A stretch of 64,000 nt of DNA, taken from NCBI RefSeq assembly GCF_019457635.1, contig NZ_CP080412.1, positions 186,001 to 250,000 of the forward strand. Direction: 5' to 3'. This stretch comes from Shewanella mangrovisoli (lineage in GTDB: Bacteria; Pseudomonadota; Gammaproteobacteria; Enterobacterales; Shewanellaceae). Positions 1-8,834 of this stretch are shown here, one piece after another. The notes under the pieces are model-generated. The model was not told the DNA's origin and searched no databases. It saw only the letters and a program-made list of their open reading frames with translations. A program made the translations under genes and the position numbers. How positions within the stretch are numbered: position 1 is the first letter of the stretch; the number at the start of each line of letters is the position of its first letter.

Positions 1-1467
1 ATTCTTGTTGATGGCGTTGCAGTTTGCCGTGATGAGGCTGCTAGAGCTGCTGGTTGTGTGCCTGTAAATATCTTTGGTGATGGTCAAGCAAGCCAAGGTG
101 CACGTGATTACATCAACACTACTTCTACAGGTTCTTCTGTTATTAAGCAAACTGTGTTGGGGGGTTCTGTAACTAATTCGGCATTGTTTGATTTACCAGC
201 GGGTGCAGTTGGTTTCTCTGCTGGTGTTGAATACCGTAAAGAAGAAAGCGAAGTCTTTGAACCTGATAATGCCGAAGGTACTTTCTTCAACGTGTTAGGT
301 GAAGATAAAGGCGACTTTGATGTTAAAGAAGTATTTGCAGAGATCAGTGTACCGCTGTTGAGTGATCTTCCATTAATTCGCCAATTAGATGCTGAATTGG
401 CTGCGCGCTATGCGAATTACAGTACAATTGGAAGCGCTACAACATGGAAAGCGGGTTTGAGCTGGGAGGTCTATGATGATCTTCGTATTCGCTCTACCTA
501 CTCCGAGGCGATTCGTGCACCTAATATTAGTGAATTATTTGGTGCGCAAAGTCAAAACTTCTTCAACGTAGATGACTCTTGTAAATCTTCTGAGCTTGAT
601 AATTTAGCCAATTCAGAACTTCGTCGTCAGAACTGTGCGGCGCTGGGTATCCCAACAAGTTTTGATTCAGATTATGATTCAGCAAGTGTTGATGGCTTCT
701 CTGGAGGAAATAGAGATCTTAAGGCTGAAGAATCAACAAGTTATACTATTGGTGGTGTTTTCCAACCAAGCTTTGTTGACGGCTTAGTTTTAACAGTCGA
801 TTATTGGAATATCAAAATTGACGACGCTATCAGCGCCGTTTCTGCACAAGATATTATTGACAAATGTGTTGATTCTCCAAGTGGCGTTGACAACGAATAT
901 TGTGCGTTAATTACACGTGATCCAAACAGTCACGAAATCACGTCAATTCGTCAATATGCGTTGAATATCTCTTCATTAGAAGCTGCTGGTATCGATTTTG
1001 ATATCGGTTACAACTTTGAACTCTTTGGTGGCGATTTACGTTCAAACTTGATTGCAACTAAATTACTTAAAAGAAGAGATTACTCATTCCAAGACGAACC
1101 TGATGTCTATGAAAATTATGTTGGTGTAGTTGGTACTCCTGAATGGCAAGCTAACTTAACCTTTAACTATTCATGGAATAGCTGGCAGGCTACTTGGAGA
1201 ACTCGCTTCATTGAAGGTGTGAGTTTATACACAGATCAAGAGCTTGCAGTAAATGCTAACCCAAATAGTTTATTATCTTATGGTGACTACTACATTAGTG
1301 ATATGGGTATTGGTTACAACTTTGATAATGGTATAGAGTTGAAGGTTGGTGTCGATAACCTGTTTAATAAAGATTTACCTTACGGTTCTACTGGTACAAC
1401 AGCAGGTTCTGCTGCTTACGACAACATAGGACGTTTCTTCTATACTACTATTAGCTTCAGTTTGTAA
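1..1467 (+). CDS. TonB-dependent outer-membrane receptor, C-terminal part
   Basis: The frame is open from the first base of the window, so this is the 3' part of a longer gene. The visible part is about 488 residues. It shows the alternating aromatic/polar beta-strand pattern of a TonB-dependent receptor barrel. Family-typical stretches include a segment reading RIRSTYSEAIRAPNISELFG, a 'NRDLKAEESTSYTIG' segment, and a late 'VGVDNLFNKDLPYG' segment, followed by a C-terminal beta strand. These features are characteristic of receptors that import siderophores or other large nutrients across the outer membrane using TonB energy. Paired cysteines in the extracellular-loop regions suggest surface disulfides. 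The protein ends in Leu rather than the usual Phe. The substrate cannot be told because the plug domain and start are outside the window. A strong intrinsic terminator follows. Confidence 0.93.
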   Translation: MLVDGVAVCRDEAARAAGCVPVNIFGDGQASQGARDYINTTSTGSSVIKQTVLGGSVTNSALFDLPAGAVGFSAGVEYRKEESEVFEPDNAEGTFFNVLGEDKGDFDVKEVFAEISVPLLSDLPLIRQLDAELAARYANYSTIGSATTWKAGLSWEVYDDLRIRSTYSEAIRAPNISELFGAQSQNFFNVDDSCKSSELDNLANSELRRQNCAALGIPTSFDSDYDSASVDGFSGGNRDLKAEESTSYTIGGVFQPSFVDGLVLTVDYWNIKIDDAISAVSAQDIIDKCVDSPSGVDNEYCALITRDPNSHEITSIRQYALNISSLEAAGIDFDIGYNFELFGGDLRSNLIATKLLKRRDYSFQDEPDVYENYVGVVGTPEWQANLTFNYSWNSWQATWRTRFIEGVSLYTDQELAVNANPNSLLSYGDYYISDMGIGYNFDNGIELKVGVDNLFNKDLPYGSTGTTAGSAAYDNIGRFFYTTISFSL

Positions 1468-1524
1468 CGGTTGAAGCAACCAGTTTAGATCCGTTGCATA
1501 AGTATCTGAACTAAATCCAACATC

Positions 1525-1556
1525 AAATAGGGCTCAAATTAATTTGAGCCCTATTT
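1525..1556 (+). terminator. Intrinsic terminator, perfect 32-bp palindrome
   Basis: Sixteen-base arms (AAATAGGGCTCAAATT and its complement) meet without a spacer, followed by TTTCTTTT. It lies 58 bases after the receptor stop codon and would terminate that transcript. The flanking A- and T-rich ends make it potentially active in both directions. Confidence 0.88.
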
Positions 1557-1874
1557 CTTTTATACCTTAGCCTGTCATTTTAGTTGCGCATAAGCAGGTG
1601 TAAGGTGGTTTTTAGTTGTGATGATGTCGTTAAAATATTTCTTGTGGTGATGTATTTTTGCTGAATAACGGCTGACAAAACATAAAAAGAATCCCATTCC
1701 TGAATGTATCAAGTTGTTACGCAAAAGTAGTCCTGATATGTTTTTACATCCCCCGAAATGGGGGAAGGTATTCAAGATCGCGAGCCGCCAAAAACAAACT
1801 TGCCATAGAGCAAATAGGCACTAGCCTTAGAAAATAGCTTGGCTACAGCGCACATTGTGACGGAAGGAAGAGTA
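1557..1874. other. Intergenic region upstream of the M6 protease
   Basis: About 318 bases between the receptor terminator and the protease start. It contains the purine-rich ribosome binding site of the protease (GGAAGGAAGAG just before 1875). A 66-codon open frame on the minus strand here has no ribosome binding site or recognisable features and is not called. Confidence 0.5.
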
Positions 1875-4685
1875 ATGCGAAGTTCAAGAAGTATCACAGC
1901 GTTAGGATTGATGTTGGCCTTGCTGAGTGGCGCAAGTATTGCGGCGCCCAATCATACGCCAGCGGATGCAGGGGTCATTAATAAAGAAAGGATCCTCTAT
2001 TGGTTGATCAAGCGGGGCGAAGTCTCCGCCGATGCTAGCGACAGCGTTAAGCAAGCGGCCGTTGAAGCCTATATTGCCCGTGCGAGCTTGGCCCAGCCCA
2101 AAGAGCCGAGAATGGTGATTGAGGCTGAACATGACAGGCTGCAAAAAGCCAAGTCGACGGCGATGATGCGCGCCTCTGCACAGCGGGTGTTAGCGGATGC
2201 CGACGTGACTAAAACGGTGAAGGTATTAACCGTACTGATTGATTTTCCTGATTTAAAGTATAACAACAATGGTTTAACGGCGAGTGATACCGACATGTAT
2301 TACCCCAGTTACCCTGCGTCCCACTATAAAAATTTACTCTTCTCCACCACAGGTTTTAATGGTCCTCAAGGGCAGACCTTAGACTCGGCCTATCAATATT
2401 ACCAAGCTGTTTCGGGCAAGACTTTCTTCTTCACTGGCGATGTGAAAGGTTGGTATACCGCGAGCCAAAATGCCGATTACTATGGCGCGAATGATGCCGA
2501 TACGGGTAGCGATGCTAATGTGACTGAGCTGGTTAAAGAGGCTGTCAGCCAAGCGGTAGCCAATATGTCGGCGGCCGAACTCGCAACCTATGATGTTGAA
2601 GACCCATACGATTTTAATGATAACGGCAATCTAAATGAGCCCGATGGCATAATTGACCATGTGATGATTTTCCACTCGAGTATTGGGGAAGAGACAGGGG
2701 GCGGCAAATTAGGGGATAACGCGATTTGGTCGCACCGTTACTATGTTGACCAAAGCACGCAAGGTTATAGCCTACCTGGGTCGTCCAAAAAACTCTTTGG
2801 TTACACCATACAACCAATCGATGCGGCAACCGGGGTATGTACCCATGAGTTTGGCCATGATCTGGGTTTACCCGATGAATATGACACTACGGATAACACC
2901 AACAAAGATGGTTCCCCTGTCGGTTTTTGGTCTTTAATGTCGGGTGGTAGCTGGACCGGCGCTCTTGCGGGAACTAAGCCTAGCGGTTTTAGCCCCTATG
3001 CACGCTCCTATTTGCAGAAAAAATATAAAGGTAAATGGCTGAATGAGCGTGAAATCAGCTTAGACAGTATTCCTAGATCTGGTATGGAAGTGACACTGAA
3101 TCAGGCGTCAAATCAAGACCTAGTGAATCAGGTGTCGATTCCTCTCCCCGCTGCTCCGATTGCCTTTAAAGCACCCTATCAAGGGAGTTATCAGTATTAC
3201 TCTGGCCAAGGCGATATGCTGAGCAACAGCATGAGCTTTACGGCAAATTTACCGGCGACGAGTGAAAAACTTACCCTTACGATGCAGGCAAGTTGGGAGA
3301 TTGAGGCCGATTACGACTATATGCAGGTCAAAGTGAACGGTGTGGCGATGGCGGGCAATTACACTAAGTCCGTCAATGCGATTAACAGCGCTCGACATAT
3401 TATTACGGGTAAATCATCGAGTATTTCGACCGCAGTAGGCAGTGATGCTTGGGTAGGATTGGAATATGATTTATCAGCCTACGCTGGCAAAGCTGTGACG
3501 ATTGAATTTACCTATGTGACCGATGAGGCCGCTATCGAGTCGGGTATTACTATCGACAACATCAGCATTAAGCAAGGTGCAACTGAGCTGTATGCCGATA
3601 ATGCTGAGATTGGGGGTAAAGCGACTCTGGCAGGTTACAGCCGGATCACTAGTACGCGCCCAGGTGCAGCTTCTCGCTATTTAATCCAATTACGCAGTCA
3701 CAATGGTGTCGATGCCGGATTAAAGGACGAAGGTTTTGATCCCGGAGTACTCCTGTGGTTAGAGGATTTTAGTTACCAGGATAACAATGTGTCTGATCAT
3801 CCTGGCCATAGTTTGATTGGGGTAATTGATGCGGATCAGAATAGGATTAGCGCTGGTTCTACCGATGTGCAAATCCGTGATGCAGCCTTTAGTACTGTAA
3901 GACAAACGGCTTACAAGGGCGACACCAATCTTAGCCCTGTGAGTCTGTTTGACGATAGTTTAGATTACAGTGCACCGCTACAACCTCAAGCGGGTATGGT
4001 GCTGCAAAAACTTGGTTTGACTATGCAAGTGGTCTCTCAAGCCAGCGACAATAGCACTGCGGTGATCCGTTTAGCCAATGCGAATACAGATCCAGGGTTC
4101 ACTCCCTTAACGGCGGCAATCGATCTGAGCCAAAGTGGCTTAACCGCCACTGTGGCTGCTGTGGTTGATGGTGGTGAAGGCGCTTACACTTATGCTTGGG
4201 ATTTTGGCGTTGCGGGAGCGACCAGCACTTCAGCGTCGGCAACTTATACCTACGCGAATGCAGGAACCTATACGCTGACCTTAACGGTAACCGATGCCAA
4301 AGGCGCGAGCGTTACGGTGACGAAAACACTTGTGGTGAGCTTGCCCTTAACCGCTGGCTTTAGTGCCAGTGCCAACCAGCTCACGGTGAACTTTAGCAAC
4401 ACCTCGGCAGGTGGCGTTGGTAGCCTAAGTTATACATGGAACTTTGGCGATGGCACCTCAAGCACTTCGGCATCGCCAACCCACACTTACACTCGCGCGG
4501 GCACTTACACTGTCACGCTGACGGTGAAAGATACTCAAAACGCTACCGCAAGCAGCAGTTCAAGCGTAACCGTGACAGCACCAACGACGCCTGCTGAAAC
4601 ATCGAGTGGCGGCGGTGGTGGCAGTCTAGGCTGGCTGAGCCTGATGTTGCTCGGTGGCTTGGCGTGGCGTCGCCAGCGTCAATAA
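1875..4685 (+). CDS. InhA-like M6 family metalloprotease with PKD domains and GlyGly-CTERM tail
   Basis: Secreted zinc protease, 936 residues from the chosen start. The Met at 1875 follows a strong GGAAGGAAGAG site and directly begins a signal peptide ending near 'ASIAAP'; an in-frame Met at 1839 lacks such a site. The active site HEFGHDLGLPDEYD begins at H324 and matches the M6 (immune inhibitor A) zinc motif HExxHxxGxxD. After it comes an InhA-like jelly-roll region (about residues 420-600). Two PKD domains follow, at about 744-826 and 830-910. The C-terminus has a Ser/Gly-rich linker, a hydrophobic segment and a basic tail (WRRQRQ), which is a GlyGly-CTERM sorting signal. Proteins with this signal are known to be type II secretion substrates processed by rhombosortase, and a full T2SS operon lies at 39.4-50.9 kb. 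Substrate unknown; extracellular or surface-anchored proteolysis is likely. Confidence 0.9.
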   Translation: MRSSRSITALGLMLALLSGASIAAPNHTPADAGVINKERILYWLIKRGEVSADASDSVKQAAVEAYIARASLAQPKEPRMVIEAEHDRLQKAKSTAMMRASAQRVLADADVTKTVKVLTVLIDFPDLKYNNNGLTASDTDMYYPSYPASHYKNLLFSTTGFNGPQGQTLDSAYQYYQAVSGKTFFFTGDVKGWYTASQNADYYGANDADTGSDANVTELVKEAVSQAVANMSAAELATYDVEDPYDFNDNGNLNEPDGIIDHVMIFHSSIGEETGGGKLGDNAIWSHRYYVDQSTQGYSLPGSSKKLFGYTIQPIDAATGVCTHEFGHDLGLPDEYDTTDNTNKDGSPVGFWSLMSGGSWTGALAGTKPSGFSPYARSYLQKKYKGKWLNEREISLDSIPRSGMEVTLNQASNQDLVNQVSIPLPAAPIAFKAPYQGSYQYYSGQGDMLSNSMSFTANLPATSEKLTLTMQASWEIEADYDYMQVKVNGVAMAGNYTKSVNAINSARHIITGKSSSISTAVGSDAWVGLEYDLSAYAGKAVTIEFTYVTDEAAIESGITIDNISIKQGATELYADNAEIGGKATLAGYSRITSTRPGAASRYLIQLRSHNGVDAGLKDEGFDPGVLLWLEDFSYQDNNVSDHPGHSLIGVIDADQNRISAGSTDVQIRDAAFSTVRQTAYKGDTNLSPVSLFDDSLDYSAPLQPQAGMVLQKLGLTMQVVSQASDNSTAVIRLANANTDPGFTPLTAAIDLSQSGLTATVAAVVDGGEGAYTYAWDFGVAGATSTSASATYTYANAGTYTLTLTVTDAKGASVTVTKTLVVSLPLTAGFSASANQLTVNFSNTSAGGVGSLSYTWNFGDGTSSTSASPTHTYTRAGTYTVTLTVKDTQNATASSSSSVTVTAPTTPAETSSGGGGGSLGWLSLMLLGGLAWRRQRQ

Positions 4686-4700
4686 GCGGATATGTTTACG

Positions 4701-4729
4701 AAAAATGCCTCTGATATAGAGGCATTTTT
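4701..4729. terminator. Bidirectional intrinsic terminator between protease and ubiC
   Basis: AAAAATGCCTCT and AGAGGCATTTTT pair around a 5-base loop. It sits between two converging genes, with T-tracts on both strands, so it can end both transcripts. Confidence 0.87.
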
Positions 4730-4750
4730 GTTTTAGCGTAGAGGTTCGGA

Positions 4751-5314
4751 CTATAGCCTAGCCATCGCTTGCACTGCGGCCGGGAGGAACATTTCGCTGA
4801 CAAACATTTCCTCCTCGTCATGGTGGAAATATCGGCGTCTGCCCCAGAGCTCGTGTTCGACGTTTTGCGCTAAACTCTGAGCGAGCTGCGCGAGGCGACT
4901 GTCGGTGGTAAAGCGGGCTATTTCGATGCGACCGGGCACAAAACTGTCTTGGCTAAACAATAATTCGCCCAGTGGACGTGTACCTAGGCCTAAAAAATCG
5001 GCTTGGCGGGTCGATAATAAAGATTGCGGGATCAAGGTTCTAGCAAAGACCCAAGGCACTGAATCGAGGCAGAGTAACACTTCACGCACCCAAACGGCAT
5101 TTTGCTTGGGATATTCCCCTTCGAGCGGGGCACATTGGCCTTCACCGAGGATTTTGACTTCGAACTTATCACAACAGCCCTTGAGCTTTTGTGTCAGGCT
5201 TCCCGGTGCCAGTAACCATTCTTTAAGGGGAGAAGAGGGAAGATTTTTGGCGTTATCGGCACAAAACCATTGAATAGATTCGCCATAGGGGAAGCTTAAG
5301 CTGGTCACATTCAT
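4751..5314 (-). CDS. ubiC: Chorismate lyase UbiC
   Basis: Cytosolic enzyme that removes pyruvate from chorismate to give 4-hydroxybenzoate, the first committed step of ubiquinone synthesis. The 187-residue length is close to other UbiC proteins. Family landmarks are a 'WVREVLL' strand, '[10 protein letters not shown]', '[11 protein letters not shown]', then 'LWGRRRYF' and a C-terminal 'VSEMFLP'; the Arg and Glu in these segments belong to the product-binding pocket in the family. In many gammaproteobacteria ubiC precedes ubiA; here no ubiA follows on this strand, and the gene stands alone, divergent from a FliL-like gene. The start at 5314 is the first Met of a sequence matching the family N-terminus. 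Confidence 0.93.
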   Translation of the reverse strand: MNVTSLSFPYGESIQWFCADNAKNLPSSPLKEWLLAPGSLTQKLKGCCDKFEVKILGEGQCAPLEGEYPKQNAVWVREVLLCLDSVPWVFARTLIPQSLLSTRQADFLGLGTRPLGELLFSQDSFVPGRIEIARFTTDSRLAQLAQSLAQNVEHELWGRRRYFHHDEEEMFVSEMFLPAAVQAMARL

Positions 5315-5415
5315 TAAATACTCGTTACAATATAAGCAAACGTCGGCAGTCTACCAGATAGATTGGGAAGTTTCTTCCATTGACCATTATTGTTTTTAGG
5401 GAGCTGTAAACCAAT

Positions 5416-5826
5416 ATGAAAAAATTATTATCAGCCTGCCTGATCTTATTCAGTGTTGTATTGAGTGCATATGCGGCCGACGAGAAAGAAGCGGCTCCCA
5501 CGGGAGATTACGCCTACTACGGTTTTGAACCCGAAATTGTGACTAACTATATTTCAAACCGCAAAAAACTGGGGTTTGTGAAGATCAGTGTCGAGCTGAT
5601 GGTAAAAAGTCCTGATGATCTCGTCATCGTTGAGCGCCATGATCCTCTGCTGCGGGCGGCGATTATTGAGGTGCTGGGTAATCAGGCCGAAGAAAAGATT
5701 AAGTCCCTCACTGGCCGTGAAGAAATCCGCCGTGAATGCTTTGATATGGTGAATAATCTGCTGACCAAAGAAGCGGGTAAGCCCTTAGTGGTCAACCTAC
5801 TGTTTACCTCCTATCTTTACGATTAA
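5416..5826 (+). CDS. FliL-like secreted protein
   Basis: 136 residues with a cleavable-looking signal peptide (MKKLLSACLILFSVVLSAYA) and then a domain resembling flagellar basal-body protein FliL: 'YISNRKKLGFVKISVELMV', a central 'HDPLLRAAIIEVLGNQ' helix and a terminal 'VVNLLFTSYLYD' strand. Classical FliL is membrane anchored and helps flagellar stator function; this paralogue ends its hydrophobic segment in AYA|A, suggesting a soluble periplasmic or lipid-free product. It is away from flagellar genes, between ubiC and rlmF. A GGGAG ribosome binding site lies ahead of the Met at 5416. Its link to flagella is inferred from domain similarity only. Confidence 0.8.
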   Translation: MKKLLSACLILFSVVLSAYAADEKEAAPTGDYAYYGFEPEIVTNYISNRKKLGFVKISVELMVKSPDDLVIVERHDPLLRAAIIEVLGNQAEEKIKSLTGREEIRRECFDMVNNLLTKEAGKPLVVNLLFTSYLYD

Positions 5827-5886
5827 TTCCGCCAATATGTTTGAGGGCTGATCCTTGGATTAGCCCGCCCTTGTTGATAAGTCATT

Positions 5887-6981
5887 ATGCCTAAACCCGC
5901 CATTAAAACTGCCGCTAAACCCGCGATGTCATCCGCAGGTAAACGGGGCAAGCCAAGCACGCCAAAATCGCTAGCTAAACCTCAAACCACCAAATCTAAA
6001 ACGGCGACTAAGCTCAAGGCGAAGCACGGCGAGCAGAAGCGCTTACATCCGCGTAACTTGCACCTTAATGGTTATGACTTTCCGGCCTTGGTGGCGAGTT
6101 TCCCTAAGCTAAAAGCCTTTGTCCGGCCCACGCCCTATGGCGCCTTATCTATCGACTTTGCCGATCCCTTAGCGGTAAAAACCCTGAATGCGGCGCTCTT
6201 GAATCATCATTATGGGCTGGCGTTTTGGGATATTCCCAAGGGCGCGCTGTGCCCGCCAATTCCTGGGCGGGTCGACTATCTACATTACTTGGCCGATCTG
6301 TTATTTGAGGGCGGCAAAGTTAAGCGCGCTGCGGCGATTCATGCCTTAGATATAGGCACTGGGGCGAATGGCGTTTATGCCATCCTGGGTCATCAAGTGT
6401 ATGACTGGCAGTTTGTCGCCTCGGATATTAATCCTCAGTCGCTCACCAATGTGCAGCGGATTATCGACAATAACCCGAGTTTGCAGGGGCACTTATCCTT
6501 AAGGCGGCAGCAGGATGACAAGGCGGTCTTTAAGGGAATTATTCAAGCCTCAGATCGCTTCGAATTAACTCTGTGCAATCCTCCCTTTCATGGCTCGTTA
6601 AAGGAAGCGAGTGAAGGCTCGCTGCGCAAGGTGCGTAATCTGCAACTCAATCGTGGTGAGCAGCCTAAAGCGACCAGCGCGATCTTAAACTTTGGTGGTC
6701 AGGCGGCGGAGTTATGGTGCCAAGGGGGAGAAAAGCAATTTTTAACCACTATGATCCGCGAGAGCCACGCGTTTGCCGAGCAGTGTTTGTGGTTTACCAG
6801 CTTAGTGTCGAAGCAGGAGAACCTAAAGCCTTGTTATCAGGCTTTGGAAAAGTTGGGTGTGGATACCGTAAAAACCATTGAGATGCAGCAGGGCAATAAG
6901 AACACTCGGGTGCTCGCATGGAGTTTCCATTCGCAGGCTAAACGTTTGCAGTGGCGTAATCAGGTCATCAGCGGGGAATAA
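5887..6981 (+). CDS. rlmF: 23S rRNA (adenine(1618)-N6)-methyltransferase RlmF
   Basis: SAM-dependent enzyme that methylates N6 of A1618 in 23S rRNA. The 364-residue protein starts with a Lys/Pro/Ala-rich basic tail (about residues 1-55), then the family opening 'RLHPRNLHLNGYDFPAL'. A SAM-binding motif I is seen as 'ALDIGTGANGVY', and the N6-adenine catalytic motif NPPFH is present in 'LTLCNPPFHGSL'. The basic N-terminal extension is likely used for rRNA contact. The ribosome binding site is weak; the Met at 5887 was retained because the basic tail is contiguous with it. The gene ends directly at a bidirectional terminator. Confidence 0.93.
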   Translation: MPKPAIKTAAKPAMSSAGKRGKPSTPKSLAKPQTTKSKTATKLKAKHGEQKRLHPRNLHLNGYDFPALVASFPKLKAFVRPTPYGALSIDFADPLAVKTLNAALLNHHYGLAFWDIPKGALCPPIPGRVDYLHYLADLLFEGGKVKRAAAIHALDIGTGANGVYAILGHQVYDWQFVASDINPQSLTNVQRIIDNNPSLQGHLSLRRQQDDKAVFKGIIQASDRFELTLCNPPFHGSLKEASEGSLRKVRNLQLNRGEQPKATSAILNFGGQAAELWCQGGEKQFLTTMIRESHAFAEQCLWFTSLVSKQENLKPCYQALEKLGVDTVKTIEMQQGNKNTRVLAWSFHSQAKRLQWRNQVISGE

Positions 6982-7010
6982 AAAACAGGCGCCGAGAGCG
7001 CCTGTTTTTT
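6979..7010. terminator. Bidirectional intrinsic terminator after rlmF
   Basis: AAAAAACAGGCGC and GCGCCTGTTTTTT pair around a short loop between converging genes rlmF and the DUF333 lipoprotein. T-tracts exist on both strands. Confidence 0.9.
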
Positions 7011-7022
7011 ACTTATCCTCAA

Positions 7023-7319
7023 TTACTGGGCGTTTTCCTGTGGATGGTCGCGGCGAAATAGCGCCCACTCATCAATTTTTTCACCGCTTGGCAAAGTACA
7101 AATGCCATGTTCACCTTCAGCAGTCTTTTGGATTTCTGAGGTGCCACCCAGTGAGACGCAATATTCGGCGGCTGGGTTGGCGATTTGCACCTTAGCACCT
7201 GTTTTGGCTTCGGTTGTTACTGCGGCGGGCACCTGAGTTGTAGGTTCAGTCTTCTCGCCGCAGCCGACTAAGCTGCCGCACATAATCAGGCCGATTAACA
7301 GTGGTGATGTTAACTTCAT
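7023..7319 (-). CDS. DUF333 small lipoprotein
   Basis: A 98-residue protein with a lipoprotein signal peptide ending in a lipobox (LVGC, Cys about residue 20). After a short linker comes a DUF333 domain with its typical elements: 'NPAAEYCVSLGG', 'GICTLPSGE' and 'DEWALFRRDHP'. DUF333 proteins are small periplasmic or membrane-attached proteins of unknown molecular role, sometimes annotated as putative hemolysins without good support. An AAGGAAAA site precedes the start. It is the last gene of a leftward run after the Bax-inhibitor family gene (25-base gap). Confidence 0.9.
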   Translation of the reverse strand: MKLTSPLLIGLIMCGSLVGCGEKTEPTTQVPAAVTTEAKTGAKVQIANPAAEYCVSLGGTSEIQKTAEGEHGICTLPSGEKIDEWALFRRDHPQENAQ

Positions 7320-7344
7320 GCTGTTTTCCTTGTCGTTGAGTGAC

Positions 7345-8007
7345 TTATTTACGTCCTAAAATCCGCAGGATACGCAGAAATAGGTTGATGATATCCATAT
7401 ACAAAGCGGCGGCACTGTCGACAGCATTATCGACGGTTTTTGGGATTTGATTCGCGCGGCCCCAATCGTAGCCAATATAGCCGCAGAAAATGAGCACAAC
7501 TATCCAATCCAAAATGCCGTGGTGGGTTTTAAAGATAAATATTTCAATCAGTTCAACGACTATCACTAATAACAATGCGATAGTCAGCACCCCAGCGATT
7601 TTCTGGAAGAAGGCCGGAAACATAGTTCCTAAACACATCATGGCGATAGTGACTAAACCCGTGATTCGAATCGCCTCGGTCACCAACTCAGGGTCGTACT
7701 GGCTAACGACCATATTAATGATTAAGCCGAATGGCACGACCACAAAGTTGTAGCCAATAAAGCTGACGAGGGGGTTACTCGAACTTTGAAATAAGTAAAT
7801 CCCAAAGAAGCAGGAGGCGAAGTAACCGATAAAGAAAACCCAAGGGCTAACGCTGGCAATCGCTTCGGGGTCGATATGGCTGACCATCAAATAGTTCACG
7901 GCAAAACCCCAGAGTAGGGTTAAGCCAATCACTAAATTATAAAGACCCGCGCCAATGAGAGTGTCATCGGTAGTGCGGCGGTCGAATACGCTGTTTTCAG
8001 AATCCAT
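7345..8007 (-). CDS. Bax inhibitor-1 (TMBIM) family membrane protein
   Basis: A 220-residue integral membrane protein with about seven hydrophobic segments. The C-terminal part has the family signature: an Asp in 'GYIGYDWGRANQIP', then 'DNAVDSAAALYMDIINLFLRIL'. BI-1 family members in bacteria are putative calcium-leak or membrane-stress proteins; the YccA branch interacts with FtsH. Which branch this belongs to is not clear. An AAGGATAT site precedes the start. It lies 54 bases downstream of moeB on the same strand, so it may be co-transcribed with the molybdenum cofactor genes, though no functional link is evident. Confidence 0.9.
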   Translation of the reverse strand: MDSENSVFDRRTTDDTLIGAGLYNLVIGLTLLWGFAVNYLMVSHIDPEAIASVSPWVFFIGYFASCFFGIYLFQSSSNPLVSFIGYNFVVVPFGLIINMVVSQYDPELVTEAIRITGLVTIAMMCLGTMFPAFFQKIAGVLTIALLLVIVVELIEIFIFKTHHGILDWIVVLIFCGYIGYDWGRANQIPKTVDNAVDSAAALYMDIINLFLRILRILGRK

Positions 8008-8061
8008 TGATTTTTATATCCTTAATTGTAGAAAGCGTGCTAAGTGGTAAAGGTTAATCTG

Positions 8062-8823
8062 TCACTCACCACAAATCTTGCAGCGGGGTTGTTTAGGGAG
8101 TTTCATTTCGCGAAATTCCATGGTCATGGCATCGATCATCAATATTCGTCCTGCGAGTGTCTTGCCCATACCCGCAATCACTTTAATGGCTTCAACCGCC
8201 TGTAAGCAGCCGACCATGCCGACCACGGGGGCGAGAATGCCGGACTCCACACAGCTGAGTTGCTGCTCGCCAAAAAGTGAACTAAAGCAATGATAACAAG
8301 GCGTTTGCGCTTGATAGTCGAAGACAGTAACCATGCCTTCCATACGAATCGCGGCGGCCGAGACCAGCGGGATTTTGTGCTTAAAACAGCTTTGATTTAA
8401 CTGCTCACGCACACTGACATTATCGGTGCAATCGACCACGATACTGTGGCTGGCGACTAAGGCATCGATCTCATGGTCATCTAATACCGCATTGATGGTA
8501 TTGATTTTAACGTGAGGATTGAGTCGGTTAAGGCTCTGCTTGGCCGACTCGACCTTAGGTTGGCCGATAGTCGCATCCTGGTGCAGCACTTGGCGCTGCA
8601 AATTAGAGAGTTCGACCGTATCGAAATCCACTAGAGTCAGCTCGCCAATGCCCGCAACTGTGAGATACTGCCCCGCCGCGCAGCCTAAACCGCCGGCGCC
8701 AATCATCAAGACTCTGGCGAGTTTTAAGCGCTCCTGGCCGTCGATATCCATCGCCTTGATGGAGATTTGGCGACTGTAGCGGGTGAGTTCGCCGTCGCTG
8801 AGGATCTCTAGTTGTTCATTCAT
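8062..8823 (-). CDS. moeB: Molybdopterin-synthase adenylyltransferase MoeB
   Basis: Activates the C-terminal glycine of MoaD by adenylation so that sulfur can be loaded for molybdopterin synthesis. The ThiF/HesA/MoeB fold is shown by the nucleotide-binding 'MIGAGGLGC' near residue 40, 'VDFDTVELSNLQRQ', and 'VVDCTDN'. Two zinc-binding CxxC pairs are visible (CYHC mid-protein and CKIC at the extreme C-terminus). No rhodanese domain is fused. The Met at 8823 is chosen because AAGG lies 9 bases upstream; an in-frame Met at 8841 would overlap the moeA stop codon. Either start implies tight coupling to moeA. 254 residues, normal for MoeB. Confidence 0.93.
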   Translation of the reverse strand: MNEQLEILSDGELTRYSRQISIKAMDIDGQERLKLARVLMIGAGGLGCAAGQYLTVAGIGELTLVDFDTVELSNLQRQVLHQDATIGQPKVESAKQSLNRLNPHVKINTINAVLDDHEIDALVASHSIVVDCTDNVSVREQLNQSCFKHKIPLVSAAAIRMEGMVTVFDYQAQTPCYHCFSSLFGEQQLSCVESGILAPVVGMVGCLQAVEAIKVIAGMGKTLAGRILMIDAMTMEFREMKLPKQPRCKICGE

Positions 8824-8834
8824 CGAGGCGTACC

